Positions 1-7,343 of a stretch of 23,660 nucleotides of DNA are shown here, piece after piece. The position numbers and the translations under genes are program-made. The notes beneath the pieces were generated by a model, which made no database searches, was not told the DNA's origin, and worked only from the letters and a program-made list of their open reading frames with translations. Numbering within the stretch: the first letter of the stretch is position 1; the number at the start of each line of letters is the position of its first letter. This DNA is from CAG-177 sp964587915 (GTDB lineage: Bacteria > Bacillota > Clostridia > Oscillospirales > Acutalibacteraceae): positions 1 to 23,660 of the forward strand of contig CAZPMK010000025.1 of the NCBI GenBank assembly GCA_964587915.1. The letters run 5' to 3'.

Positions 1-190
1 TGATAGTAATACCACGCTCTCTCTCTTCGGGAGCCTTATCGATGTTTGCATAGTCAACGAATGCTGCGCCGCCCTTCATAGCGAGGGTCTTGGTGATAGC
101 TGCGGTAAGAGTGGTCTTGCCGTGGTCAACGTGACCGATTGTTCCGATATTTACGTGAGGTTTGGAACGATTAAATTTTTCTTTTGCCAT
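1..190 (-). CDS. tuf: Elongation factor Tu, N-terminal part (cut by window edge)
   Basis: EF-Tu is the GTPase that carries aminoacyl-tRNA to the ribosomal A site in the cytoplasm. Only the first 63 codons are present; the rest lies beyond the left edge. They begin MAKEKFNRSKPHVNIGTIGH and contain the P-loop GHVDHGKTTL at about residues 19-28 and the switch I motif PEERERGITI near residue 55, which together are diagnostic for EF-Tu. The ATG at 188-190 is preceded by a strong GGGAGGAAA ribosome binding site (197-204). It is the last gene seen of the rpsL-rpsG-fusA-tuf order and lies 105 bases after the fusA stop. That gap contains a good promoter, so tuf probably has its own transcript as well as read-through from the operon. 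Confidence 0.98.
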   Translation of the reverse strand, partial: MAKEKFNRSKPHVNIGTIGHVDHGKTTLTAAITKTLAMKGGAAFVDYANIDKAPEERERGITI

Positions 191-221
191 TATGATTTCC
201 TCCCATAAGCAAATTTTTATC

Positions 222-235
222 CATGCTGTCGCATG
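222..235 (-). other. Short hairpin at the 5' end of the predicted tuf transcript
   Basis: CATGC (222-226) and GCATG (231-235) form a perfect 5-bp stem with a 4-base loop. It falls at the very start of the transcript predicted from the promoter at 241-269. A 5'-terminal stem can stabilise an mRNA, but such a short repeat may be chance. No function is shown. Confidence 0.3.
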
Positions 236-240
236 ATAGT

Positions 241-269
241 ATTGTACCAACAATAGCTTGAGATTTCAA
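241..269 (-). promoter_or_regulatory. Predicted sigma-A promoter for tuf
   Basis: On the minus strand, TTGAAA (264-269) and TACAAT (241-246) are separated by exactly 17 bases, and a TGG precedes the -10 box, giving an extended -10 (TGn). Transcription would start near position 234, leaving a leader of about 44 bases before the tuf ATG. The match is read directly from the sequence; its activity is inferred. A dedicated tuf promoter is consistent with EF-Tu being needed in large excess over the ribosomal proteins of the same operon. Confidence 0.65.
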
Positions 270-295
270 GCATTTTTTTAAAATATTCTGATTTT

Positions 296-2362
296 TTATT
301 TCTCGCTGACGATTTTTTCGGCAATTGACTTGGGAACCTCGGTGTAATGACTGGGTTCCATGACATATTGACCTCTGCCCTGAGTCTTTGAACGCAGTGC
401 GGTGGCATAGCCGAACATATTTGAAAGCGGAATAAAAGCATTGATCTGAACAGCACCTGTTCTGGTCTCGGTGCCCTGAATTGTACCTCTGCGGGAGTTG
501 ATATCACCGATAACATCGCCCATATATTCGTCGGGAACGATGACTGAGGTCTTCATGATGGGCTCCATAAGAACGGGAGCTGCCTTCTTCATGGCATCCT
601 TGAACGCCATGGAAGCTGCAATCTTAAACGCCATTTCGGATGAGTCAACCTCATGATATGAACCGTCGTAAAGAGTTACCTTTACATCAACAACATTGAA
701 GCCTGCAAGTACACCGGAGAGCATAGCACCCTTGATACCTGCTTCGATAGCGTTGAAGTATTCCTTGGGAATAGCACCGCCGACAATATTGTTGACAAAC
801 TCGAAGCCCTTTTCGGGGTTCGGCTCAATCTTGATTTTAACATGACCGTACTGACCCTTACCGCCGGACTGACGCGAATACTTGGTATCCGAATCTGCAT
901 CCTTGGTGATGGTTTCGCGGTAAGCAACCTGAGGCTTACCTACATTTGCCTCAACCTTGAACTCACGGAGCATTCTGTCAACGATAATTTCAAGGTGAAG
1001 CTCGCCCATACCTGCAATAATGGTCTGACCGGTTTCTTCGTCCGTATAGCACTTGAAGGTCGGGTCTTCCTCGGCGAGCTTTGCAAGAGCGATGCTCATC
1101 TTCTCCTGACCTGCTTTGGTCTTGGGCTCGATGGCAACTCTGATAACCGGCTCGGGGAATTCCATTGATTCAAGTATAACAGGATGCTTTGCATCGCAGA
1201 GAGTATCACCCGTCGTGGTCTGCTTAACGCCTACGCAAGCGGCGATATCACCTGCATAGCAGCAGTCGATATCCTGTCTGTGGTTTGAGTGCATCTGAAG
1301 AATTCTTCCCATGCGCTCGTTGTTGTCCTTCGTTGAGTTATAAACGGTGCTGCCGGTTTCGACTTTACCCGAATATACTCTGAAGAAGCACAGCTTGCCC
1401 ACAAAGGGGTCTGTAGCAATCTTAAATGCAAGAGCTGAGAACGGCTCATCATCAGATGAGTGTCTGACCTCTTCTTCGTCCGTCTTGGGGTTGATACCCT
1501 TGATGGACGGAACATCCGTGGGAGCGGGCATATAATCAACAACTGCATCAAGCAGAAGCTGAACGCCCTTATTGCGGTAGGAAGTACCGCAGACGACGGG
1601 AACCATCTGATTTGCAAGAGTAGCCTTTCTGATGCAGGACTTAATCTCGTCGATGGTAAGCTCTTCACCGTTGAGATACTTCTCAAGAAGCTCATCATCC
1701 TGCTCAGCAACGTGCTCGAGCATTTCGGTATGGTATTTCTGTGCAAGCTCCATCATATCCTCGGGGATATCGGTAACTTCAACATCAATACCCATGTCGT
1801 CCTTGTAGAAATAAGCCTTCATTATAACAAGGTCAATTATTCCTTTGAAATCCGACTCTGCTCCGATGGGGAGCTGAATGGGAACGGCGTTACATTTAAG
1901 ACGCTCTTTCATCATGTCTACGACTCTGTAGAAGTCGGCACCCATAATGTCCATCTTATTAACATAGACCATTCTGGGGACATGATACTTGTCCGCCTGT
2001 CTCCAAACCGTTTCCGACTGGGGCTCAACACCGCCTTTAGCACAAAGAACGGTAACAGAGCCGTCAAGAACTCTAAGTGAGCGCTCAACCTCAACCGTGA
2101 AATCAACATGGCCCGGAGTGTCGATGATGTTGATACGGTGGTTCTTCCAGAAACAGGTTGTAGCAGCGGAGGTGATGGTTATACCACGCTCCTGCTCCTG
2201 CTCCATCCAGTCCATCGTAGCGGAGCCATCGTGGGTTTCACCGATCTTATGAGTTTTTCCCGTATAGAACAGGATACGCTCGGTTGTGGTAGTCTTACCT
2301 GCATCGATATGTGCCATGATACCGATGTTTCTGGTCATCTCAAGAGATACCTGTCTTGGCAT
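296..2362 (-). CDS. fusA: Elongation factor G
   Basis: This ribosomal translocase GTPase moves tRNAs and mRNA after peptide-bond formation and, with ribosome recycling factor, splits post-termination ribosomes. The 688-residue product has the normal full length. The G domain shows the P-loop AHIDAGKTTTT at residues 17-27, DTPGHVD at 81-87 and NKMD at 135-138, followed by the domain II-V sequence typical of EF-G, including MLREFKVEANVGKPQVAYRE and SRRG in domain V. The ATG at 2360-2362 has a CGGAGG ribosome binding site (2368-2373). The gene lies 51 bases after rpsG and 105 bases before tuf, the standard bacterial str order. The fusidic acid region looks intact. Nothing is unusual. Confidence 0.98.
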   Translation of the reverse strand: MPRQVSLEMTRNIGIMAHIDAGKTTTTERILFYTGKTHKIGETHDGSATMDWMEQEQERGITITSAATTCFWKNHRINIIDTPGHVDFTVEVERSLRVLDGSVTVLCAKGGVEPQSETVWRQADKYHVPRMVYVNKMDIMGADFYRVVDMMKERLKCNAVPIQLPIGAESDFKGIIDLVIMKAYFYKDDMGIDVEVTDIPEDMMELAQKYHTEMLEHVAEQDDELLEKYLNGEELTIDEIKSCIRKATLANQMVPVVCGTSYRNKGVQLLLDAVVDYMPAPTDVPSIKGINPKTDEEEVRHSSDDEPFSALAFKIATDPFVGKLCFFRVYSGKVETGSTVYNSTKDNNERMGRILQMHSNHRQDIDCCYAGDIAACVGVKQTTTGDTLCDAKHPVILESMEFPEPVIRVAIEPKTKAGQEKMSIALAKLAEEDPTFKCYTDEETGQTIIAGMGELHLEIIVDRMLREFKVEANVGKPQVAYRETITKDADSDTKYSRQSGGKGQYGHVKIKIEPNPEKGFEFVNNIVGGAIPKEYFNAIEAGIKGAMLSGVLAGFNVVDVKVTLYDGSYHEVDSSEMAFKIAASMAFKDAMKKAAPVLMEPIMKTSVIVPDEYMGDVIGDINSRRGTIQGTETRTGAVQINAFIPLSNMFGYATALRSKTQGRGQYVMEPSHYTEVPKSIAEKIVSEK

Positions 2363-2413
2363 ATGAACCTCCGAATACTGTTAAAAAAGTAGATAATGTG
2401 AATCGCGGAAAAA

Positions 2414-2884
2414 TTACCATCTGAAATGTGCAAAAGCCTTGTTTGCCTCTGCCATCTTGTGAGTATCTTCACGCTTCTTGAATGCAGAACCGGTGGAGTT
2501 AACTGCATCGATGATTTCGTTGGCAAGTCTTTCCTTCATCGTTCTCTCAGAACGCTGACGGCTGTAAAGAGTTATCCAACGCAGACCGAGAGTCTGTCTT
2601 CTCTCGGGGCGAACCTCCATGGGTACCTGATAGGTAGCACCGCCTACACGGCGAGCCTTAACCTCGAGAACGGGCATAACATTTTCCATTGCCGCCTCGA
2701 AAACCTCAAGGGGTTCCTTGCCGGTCTTTTCTTTGATGATGTCAAATGCATCATAAACGATTTTCTGAGCTACACCCTTTTTACCGTCATACATAACATT
2801 GTTGATAAGACGGGTGACAAGGGTTGAGTTGTAAAGCGGATCAGGCAAAACTTCACGTTTTGCGATATTGCCTCTTCTTGGCAC
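2414..2884 (-). CDS. rpsG: 30S ribosomal protein S7
   Basis: S7 is a primary 16S rRNA-binding protein that nucleates assembly of the 30S head and contacts E-site tRNA. The best start is GTG at 2882-2884. It gives MPRRGNIAKREVLPDPLYNS, matching the family start, and a 156-residue protein of the usual length. A GGAGGGA ribosome binding site (2891-2897) lies at ideal spacing. An upstream in-frame ATG (2897-2899) overlaps that ribosome binding site and is not the start. Conserved segments include LINNVMYDGKK, ARRVGGATYQVP and the RQRSERTM region. The gene lies between rpsL and fusA. The 160-base gap upstream is long and structured (see separate entry), and in E. coli the equivalent spacer is the S7 autoregulatory site. 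Confidence 0.97.
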   Translation of the reverse strand: MPRRGNIAKREVLPDPLYNSTLVTRLINNVMYDGKKGVAQKIVYDAFDIIKEKTGKEPLEVFEAAMENVMPVLEVKARRVGGATYQVPMEVRPERRQTLGLRWITLYSRQRSERTMKERLANEIIDAVNSTGSAFKKREDTHKMAEANKAFAHFRW

Positions 2885-3044
2885 TTCGCTTCCCTCCTTC
2901 ATAGTAATGATATCATAGGTACTCGAGTGACAAATTCCCGTCGGCGCCAATGCGGAAGCATACTATATATATAATACACCTGCATTGGTCGAAAAGCATT
3001 ACGCTTTTTCAGCCTGCAAGAAGATTTGTCTGTGTGTTTGCGGA
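2885..3044 (-). promoter_or_regulatory. Structured rpsL-rpsG intercistronic region
   Basis: This 160-base gap holds several inverted repeats in the direction of transcription. AAAAGC/GCTTTT at about 2992-3008 makes a short hairpin. CCAATGC (2947-2953) pairs perfectly with GCATTGG (2982-2988) and encloses a 28-base AT-rich segment that can itself fold through G-U and A-U pairs. ATGATATCAT (2907-2916) is a perfect palindrome just upstream of the rpsG ribosome binding site. There is no convincing -35 box and no long T-tract. In E. coli, S7 represses its own operon by binding a fold in the rpsL-rpsG spacer. A similar role here is inference only. Confidence 0.45.
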
Positions 3045-3467
3045 TTATTTCTTTGCTGCCTTGGGACGCTTTGCACCGTACTTTGAACGGGCCTGCATTC
3101 TGCCGTTAACGCCCTGAGTATCAAGTGTTCCGCGGATGATGTGGTAACGAACACCGGGGAGGTCCTTAACACGGCCGCCTCTGATGAGAACAACGGAGTG
3201 CTCCTGAAGGTTATGACCTACGCCGGGGATATACGCCGAAACCTCGATGCCGTTGGTAAGACGAACTCTGGCGATTTTACGAAGAGCCGAGTTGGGCTTT
3301 TTGGGAGTTGCAGTCTTAACAGCCGTGCATACGCCGCGCTTCTGGGGAGAATCCTGATCGGTAAGAACATTCTTCTTTGAGTTGAGACCCTTGAGAAGAG
3401 CGGGAGCCTTGGGCTTTCTTTCAAGCGTTTCTCTGCCGTTACGAACAAGCTGATTAAAGGTAGGCAA
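3045..3467 (-). CDS. rpsL: 30S ribosomal protein S12
   Basis: S12 lies at the decoding centre of the 30S subunit and affects fidelity and streptomycin response. The protein is recognised by TPKKPNSALRK, GGRVKDLPGVRYH and the basic C-terminus KRPKAAKK. The TTG at 3465-3467 is chosen as start: it yields MPTFNQLVR, the family N-terminus, gives 140 residues, and lies nine bases from a GGAG ribosome binding site (3477-3480). Another TTG at 3471-3473 would leave only three bases and add two residues. No ATG is available, so this abundant ribosomal protein uses a TTG start. The lysines where streptomycin-resistance changes arise (in TPKKPNS and GRVKDLPG) are wild type. It opens the str unit, with its own predicted promoter upstream. 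Confidence 0.97.
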   Translation of the reverse strand: MPTFNQLVRNGRETLERKPKAPALLKGLNSKKNVLTDQDSPQKRGVCTAVKTATPKKPNSALRKIARVRLTNGIEVSAYIPGVGHNLQEHSVVLIRGGRVKDLPGVRYHIIRGTLDTQGVNGRMQARSKYGAKRPKAAKK

Positions 3468-3505
3468 AAACAATCTCTCCTTTCTTTAAAAATATGTATC
3501 GTCGG

Positions 3506-3532
3506 GGGCTTTGCCTTTATCGGACAAAGCCC
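3506..3532 (-). other. Leader hairpin upstream of rpsL
   Basis: GGGCTTTG (3506-3513) and CAAAGCCC (3525-3532) form a perfect 8-bp stem around an 11-base loop; in the RNA the loop can add a CC/GG pairing across one bulged U. It lies about 12 bases after the predicted rpsL transcription start and about 38 bases before the start codon. A T-tract does not follow directly (a run of five T occurs about ten bases later), so it is a poor simple terminator. It could be a weak rpoC terminator, an mRNA stabiliser, or a regulatory fold. Confidence 0.55.
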
Positions 3533-3550
3533 ATGACATCACAATTTTGT

Positions 3551-3580
3551 ATTTTATCACAAGTGAGACTTGTTTGTCAA
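3551..3580 (-). promoter_or_regulatory. Predicted sigma-A promoter for rpsL-rpsG-fusA, with a palindrome in the spacer
   Basis: Minus strand: TTGACA (3575-3580), 18 bases, TAAAAT (3551-3556), with TGA before the -10 giving an extended -10 motif. Transcription would start near 3544, leaving a leader of about 77 bases to the rpsL start. Between the two boxes lies a perfect inverted repeat, ACAAGT-N3-ACTTGT (3559-3573). A repeat at that position could be an operator or could be chance. The promoter shows that the ribosomal/elongation factor genes need not depend on rpoBC transcription. Confidence 0.65.
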
Positions 3581-3595
3581 CACTTTCGACAAATT

Positions 3596-6500
3596 TTACT
3601 CGGCATTTTCAGCAATATTACCGAACTTGTTTTCAGATTCAAGCTCGACCTTATTGTAGCACTTCATGCCGGTACCTGAGGGCAGGAGCTTGCCGATGAT
3701 AACATTCTCCTTGAGACCGATAAGAGGATCGGTCTTGCCCTTGATTGCGGCATCGGTGAGAACTCTCGTTGTTTCCTGGAAGGATGCCGCCGAAAGGAAT
3801 GAATCCGTTGCAAGGGATGCCTTGGTAATACCCATAAGAGTGGGGGCCGCCGTTGCGAGCTTCGGCTCAACGCCCTTTTCGCGTGCTTCCTTGGCAAGAC
3901 GTTCATTTTCAATGCGGAAATCCATCTTTTCAACAACGGTGCCGGGCAAGAACTTGCTGTCGCCCTCGTCAACGATTCTTACCTTTCTCATCATCTGACG
4001 AACGATAACCTCGATATGCTTATCGTTGATATCAACACCCTGCATACGGTAGGTTCTCTGAACCTCTCTGATGAGGTAATCATGAACAGCCTCAACGCCG
4101 AGAATTGCAAGGATATCGTGGGGATTCTGTGCACCCTCGGTAAGCTGAGAGCCCTTGGTAACTCTTTGACCTTCCTCAACCTTGAGACGGAAGCCGTAGG
4201 GAATGAGATATGCTCTTTCCTCTCCGTCGTCAGCAGTAACGATAACGTGCTGGCTCTTCTTTATTTCTCTGAACGAAACAACGCCGTCGATTTCACTCAT
4301 AATGGCGAGCATCTTGGGCTTGCGTGCCTCGAACAGCTCTTCGATTCTCGGAAGACCGGTGGTAATATCCGACTGGTCAGCCGCACCGCCGGTGTGGAAC
4401 GTTCTCATGGTAAGCTGTGTACCCGGCTCACCTATGGACTGAGCAGCGATGATACCGACTGCCTCACCGACCGTTACAGGCTCACCCGTTGCAAGGTTTG
4501 CACCGTAGCACTTGATACATACACCGTGCTCGGAGCAGCAGGAAAGGAGTGAACGAATCTTTATCTGTGCTCTCGAGGTCTCGGGAAGTATACCGTCTGC
4601 AACCTGCTTGTCATGCTCCGCCTGTACGCTTGCAGCAACCTGCTCGGCAATAACATCGGTCATCATTTCGTCCTTGCTTGCTATCAGTTTGCCCGTTTTC
4701 GGGTCGTGATAATCTTCAAGCAGGAATCTGCCGGTAAGTCTTTCCGCAAGACCGACTATCTTTCTGCCTCCGAACTTGGGATCACCGTCATATATATCAT
4801 ATACATTTATACCGTCTGCACAGTGGCAGTCCTCCTCACGGATGATAACATCCTGAGAAACGTCAACAAGACGGCGGGTAAGGTAACCCGAGTCAGCGGT
4901 ACGAAGTGCGGTATCGGCAAGACCTTTACGCGCACCGCGGGAAGAAATGAAGTATTCGAGAATATTAAGACCTTCACGGTAGTTAGCTCTGATGGGAACC
5001 TCGATGGTTTTACCTGCGGTGTTGGCGATAAGTCCGCGCATACCTGCAAGCTGACGAAGCTGTGAATCGTTACCGCGGGCACCCGAATCAAGCATCATGT
5101 TGATGGGATTGAACTTTCTGAAGTTCTTTTTCAGCTCTGCGGAAACATCCTTCGTACAATCCTCCCATGCCTTTATGACATCCTCGGAGCGTTCGTCGTT
5201 GGTGATAAGTCCTCTCTCGTATGTCTTGGTTATCTTGGCAACCTTTTCTTCTGCGTGCTCAATAAGCTGCTTCTTCATCGGCGGTATCGTTGCATCGCAA
5301 ACGGCAACGGTGATACCGCTTCGGGTTGAATATCTGTAGCCCTGAGCCTTTATCTTGTCAAGAACGTCGGCAGCAACCGCAGTGCCGTGAACCTTGATGC
5401 AACGGTCGATTATCTTACCGAGCATCTTCTTGTTGACAAGCACGTCAACCTCGGGAGTAAAGAGGTTTGCGGGATCGCTTCTGTCGATGAAGCCGAGATC
5501 CTGAGGAACGGGTGCGTTGAAGATGAGCTTGCCGAGAGTCGTCGTAACAAGTCCGGTAACGCTTTCGCCGTTAAATTCCTTCGTCATGCGGATTCTGATG
5601 TTTACATGAAGACCGATGTCGCCCTCATCATATGCCATCATCGCTTCGTCAACAGTATTAAATGTTTTATATATTAAATGCTTTTCGCCGTTTTCATCAA
5701 TAAATTCGGTCGGCGCACCCGGCTCAAAGGGATCCTCGGGAACATAATCGGAATTTGCGGGATTATTATCATTAACAATTGTAAGATAATAAGAGCCGAG
5801 TATCATATCCTGCGTGGGAACTGTAACAGGGCGTCCGTCGGAGGGCTTAAGCAGGTTGTTTGCCGCAAGCATGAGGAAGCGAGCCTCTGCCTGTGCCTCT
5901 GCCGAAAGGGGAACGTGAACTGCCATCTGGTCGCCGTCGAAGTCAGCGTTGAAAGCGGTACAAACAAGGGGATGGAGTCTTATCGCTCTGCCCTCAACAA
6001 GTACCGGCTCGAACGCCTGAATACCCAGACGGTGAAGAGTGGGAGCACGGTTAAGCATAACGGGGTGATCCTTGATGACAACCTCGAGAGCATCCCAAAC
6101 AGCGGGATTTGAACGCTCAACCATTTTTCTTGCCGATTTAACGTTTCCTGCAACCTCGGTTTCAACAAGACGCTTCATTACGAAGGGCTTGAACAGCTCG
6201 AGAGCCATCTCCTTGGGGAGACCGCACTGATAGAGCTTGAGGTCGGGACCGACGACGATAACCGAACGGCCTGAGTAGTCAACACGCTTACCGAGCAGGT
6301 TCTGTCTGAAACGACCCTGCTTACCTTTAAGCATATCGGAAAGAGATTTGAGTGCTCTGTTGTTGGGACCCGTGACGGGTCTGCCGCGTCTGCCGTTATC
6401 AATAAGAGCGTCAACGGCTTCCTGAAGCATTCTCTTTTCGTTGCGGATAATGATTTCGGGAGAACCCAGCTCCATGAGCTTTGCAAGACGGCTGTTTCTG

Positions 6501-7303
6501 TTGATAACGCGTCTGTAAAGGTCATTGAGGTCGGAGGTTGCGAATCTGCCGCCTTCAAGTTGAACCATGGGACGGATTTCCGGCGGAATTACCGGAATAA
6601 CGTCAAGAATCATCCATTCGGGTCTGTTACCGGACTGTCTGAACGCTTCAACAACCTCAAGGCGTTTGAGTGCCTTTGCCTTTTTCTGACCGGAGGCACC
6701 CTCCATTTCATCCTTAAGCTGCTGTGCAAGCTCGTCGAGATCTATCTCGGAAAGCAATTCCTTGATTGCCTCGGCACCCATGCCTGCCTTAAAAGCGTCG
6801 TCATATTTAAGACGGTATTCGTCGTAATCCTTTTCGTCAAGGGTCTGACCCTTTTCAAGCGGCGTATCGCCGGGATCGGTGACGATGTGCTTTGCAAAGT
6901 AGAGAACCTTTTCAAGCTCTCTGGGGGATATGTCAAGGATAACGCCCATTCTCGAGGGTGTACCCTTGAAATACCAAATGTGAGATACGGGTGTTGCAAG
7001 CTCGATGTGACCCATTCTCTCACGGCGAACCTTTGAGCGTGTTATCTCAACGCCGCAGCGTTCGCACACCTTGCCCTTATAACGGATTCTCTTGTACTTT
7101 CCGCAATGGCATTCCCAGTCCTTTTGGGGTCCGAAAATCCTTTCGCAGAAAAGACCGTCTCTTTCGGGCTTGAGGGTTCTGTAGTTTATGGTTTCGGGCT
7201 TCTTGACCTCGCCGTATGACCACTCTCTTATCTGGTCGGGCGAGGCAAGGCCGATTTTTATGGATTCAAAAGAAATGTTGCTGTTGGCTTCTACGTTTTC
7301 CAT
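3596..7303 (-). CDS. rpoC: DNA-directed RNA polymerase subunit beta'
   Basis: The beta' subunit carries the catalytic magnesium site and part of the DNA clamp of RNA polymerase. The product is 1235 residues, a normal length for Clostridia. The N-terminal zinc-binding cysteines are C65, C67, C80 and C83 (ECHCGKY...VCERCGVEIT). The catalytic NADFDGDQMAVHVPLS motif is near residue 450. The second zinc site is formed by CHC near residue 824 and CCSEHGVCIKC near residue 920. The ATG at 7301-7303 has an AAGGGG ribosome binding site (7313-7318) and lies 40 bases after the rpoB stop, so the two are co-transcribed. No large lineage insertion is obvious. The 128-base gap to rpsL holds a promoter and hairpin rather than the L7Ae-like gene often found there in Firmicutes. 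Confidence 0.98.
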   Translation of the reverse strand: MENVEANSNISFESIKIGLASPDQIREWSYGEVKKPETINYRTLKPERDGLFCERIFGPQKDWECHCGKYKRIRYKGKVCERCGVEITRSKVRRERMGHIELATPVSHIWYFKGTPSRMGVILDISPRELEKVLYFAKHIVTDPGDTPLEKGQTLDEKDYDEYRLKYDDAFKAGMGAEAIKELLSEIDLDELAQQLKDEMEGASGQKKAKALKRLEVVEAFRQSGNRPEWMILDVIPVIPPEIRPMVQLEGGRFATSDLNDLYRRVINRNSRLAKLMELGSPEIIIRNEKRMLQEAVDALIDNGRRGRPVTGPNNRALKSLSDMLKGKQGRFRQNLLGKRVDYSGRSVIVVGPDLKLYQCGLPKEMALELFKPFVMKRLVETEVAGNVKSARKMVERSNPAVWDALEVVIKDHPVMLNRAPTLHRLGIQAFEPVLVEGRAIRLHPLVCTAFNADFDGDQMAVHVPLSAEAQAEARFLMLAANNLLKPSDGRPVTVPTQDMILGSYYLTIVNDNNPANSDYVPEDPFEPGAPTEFIDENGEKHLIYKTFNTVDEAMMAYDEGDIGLHVNIRIRMTKEFNGESVTGLVTTTLGKLIFNAPVPQDLGFIDRSDPANLFTPEVDVLVNKKMLGKIIDRCIKVHGTAVAADVLDKIKAQGYRYSTRSGITVAVCDATIPPMKKQLIEHAEEKVAKITKTYERGLITNDERSEDVIKAWEDCTKDVSAELKKNFRKFNPINMMLDSGARGNDSQLRQLAGMRGLIANTAGKTIEVPIRANYREGLNILEYFISSRGARKGLADTALRTADSGYLTRRLVDVSQDVIIREEDCHCADGINVYDIYDGDPKFGGRKIVGLAERLTGRFLLEDYHDPKTGKLIASKDEMMTDVIAEQVAASVQAEHDKQVADGILPETSRAQIKIRSLLSCCSEHGVCIKCYGANLATGEPVTVGEAVGIIAAQSIGEPGTQLTMRTFHTGGAADQSDITTGLPRIEELFEARKPKMLAIMSEIDGVVSFREIKKSQHVIVTADDGEERAYLIPYGFRLKVEEGQRVTKGSQLTEGAQNPHDILAILGVEAVHDYLIREVQRTYRMQGVDINDKHIEVIVRQMMRKVRIVDEGDSKFLPGTVVEKMDFRIENERLAKEAREKGVEPKLATAAPTLMGITKASLATDSFLSAASFQETTRVLTDAAIKGKTDPLIGLKENVIIGKLLPSGTGMKCYNKVELESENKFGNIAENAE

Positions 7304-7343
7304 ATAACGATGCCCCTTCCGTTAAAATGATGTGAAACAACGA

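Noticed and set aside
1460..2080. 206-codon open frame on the plus strand, antisense to fusA
   Set aside because: It lies wholly inside the unambiguous EF-G gene and has no start signal or family resemblance.
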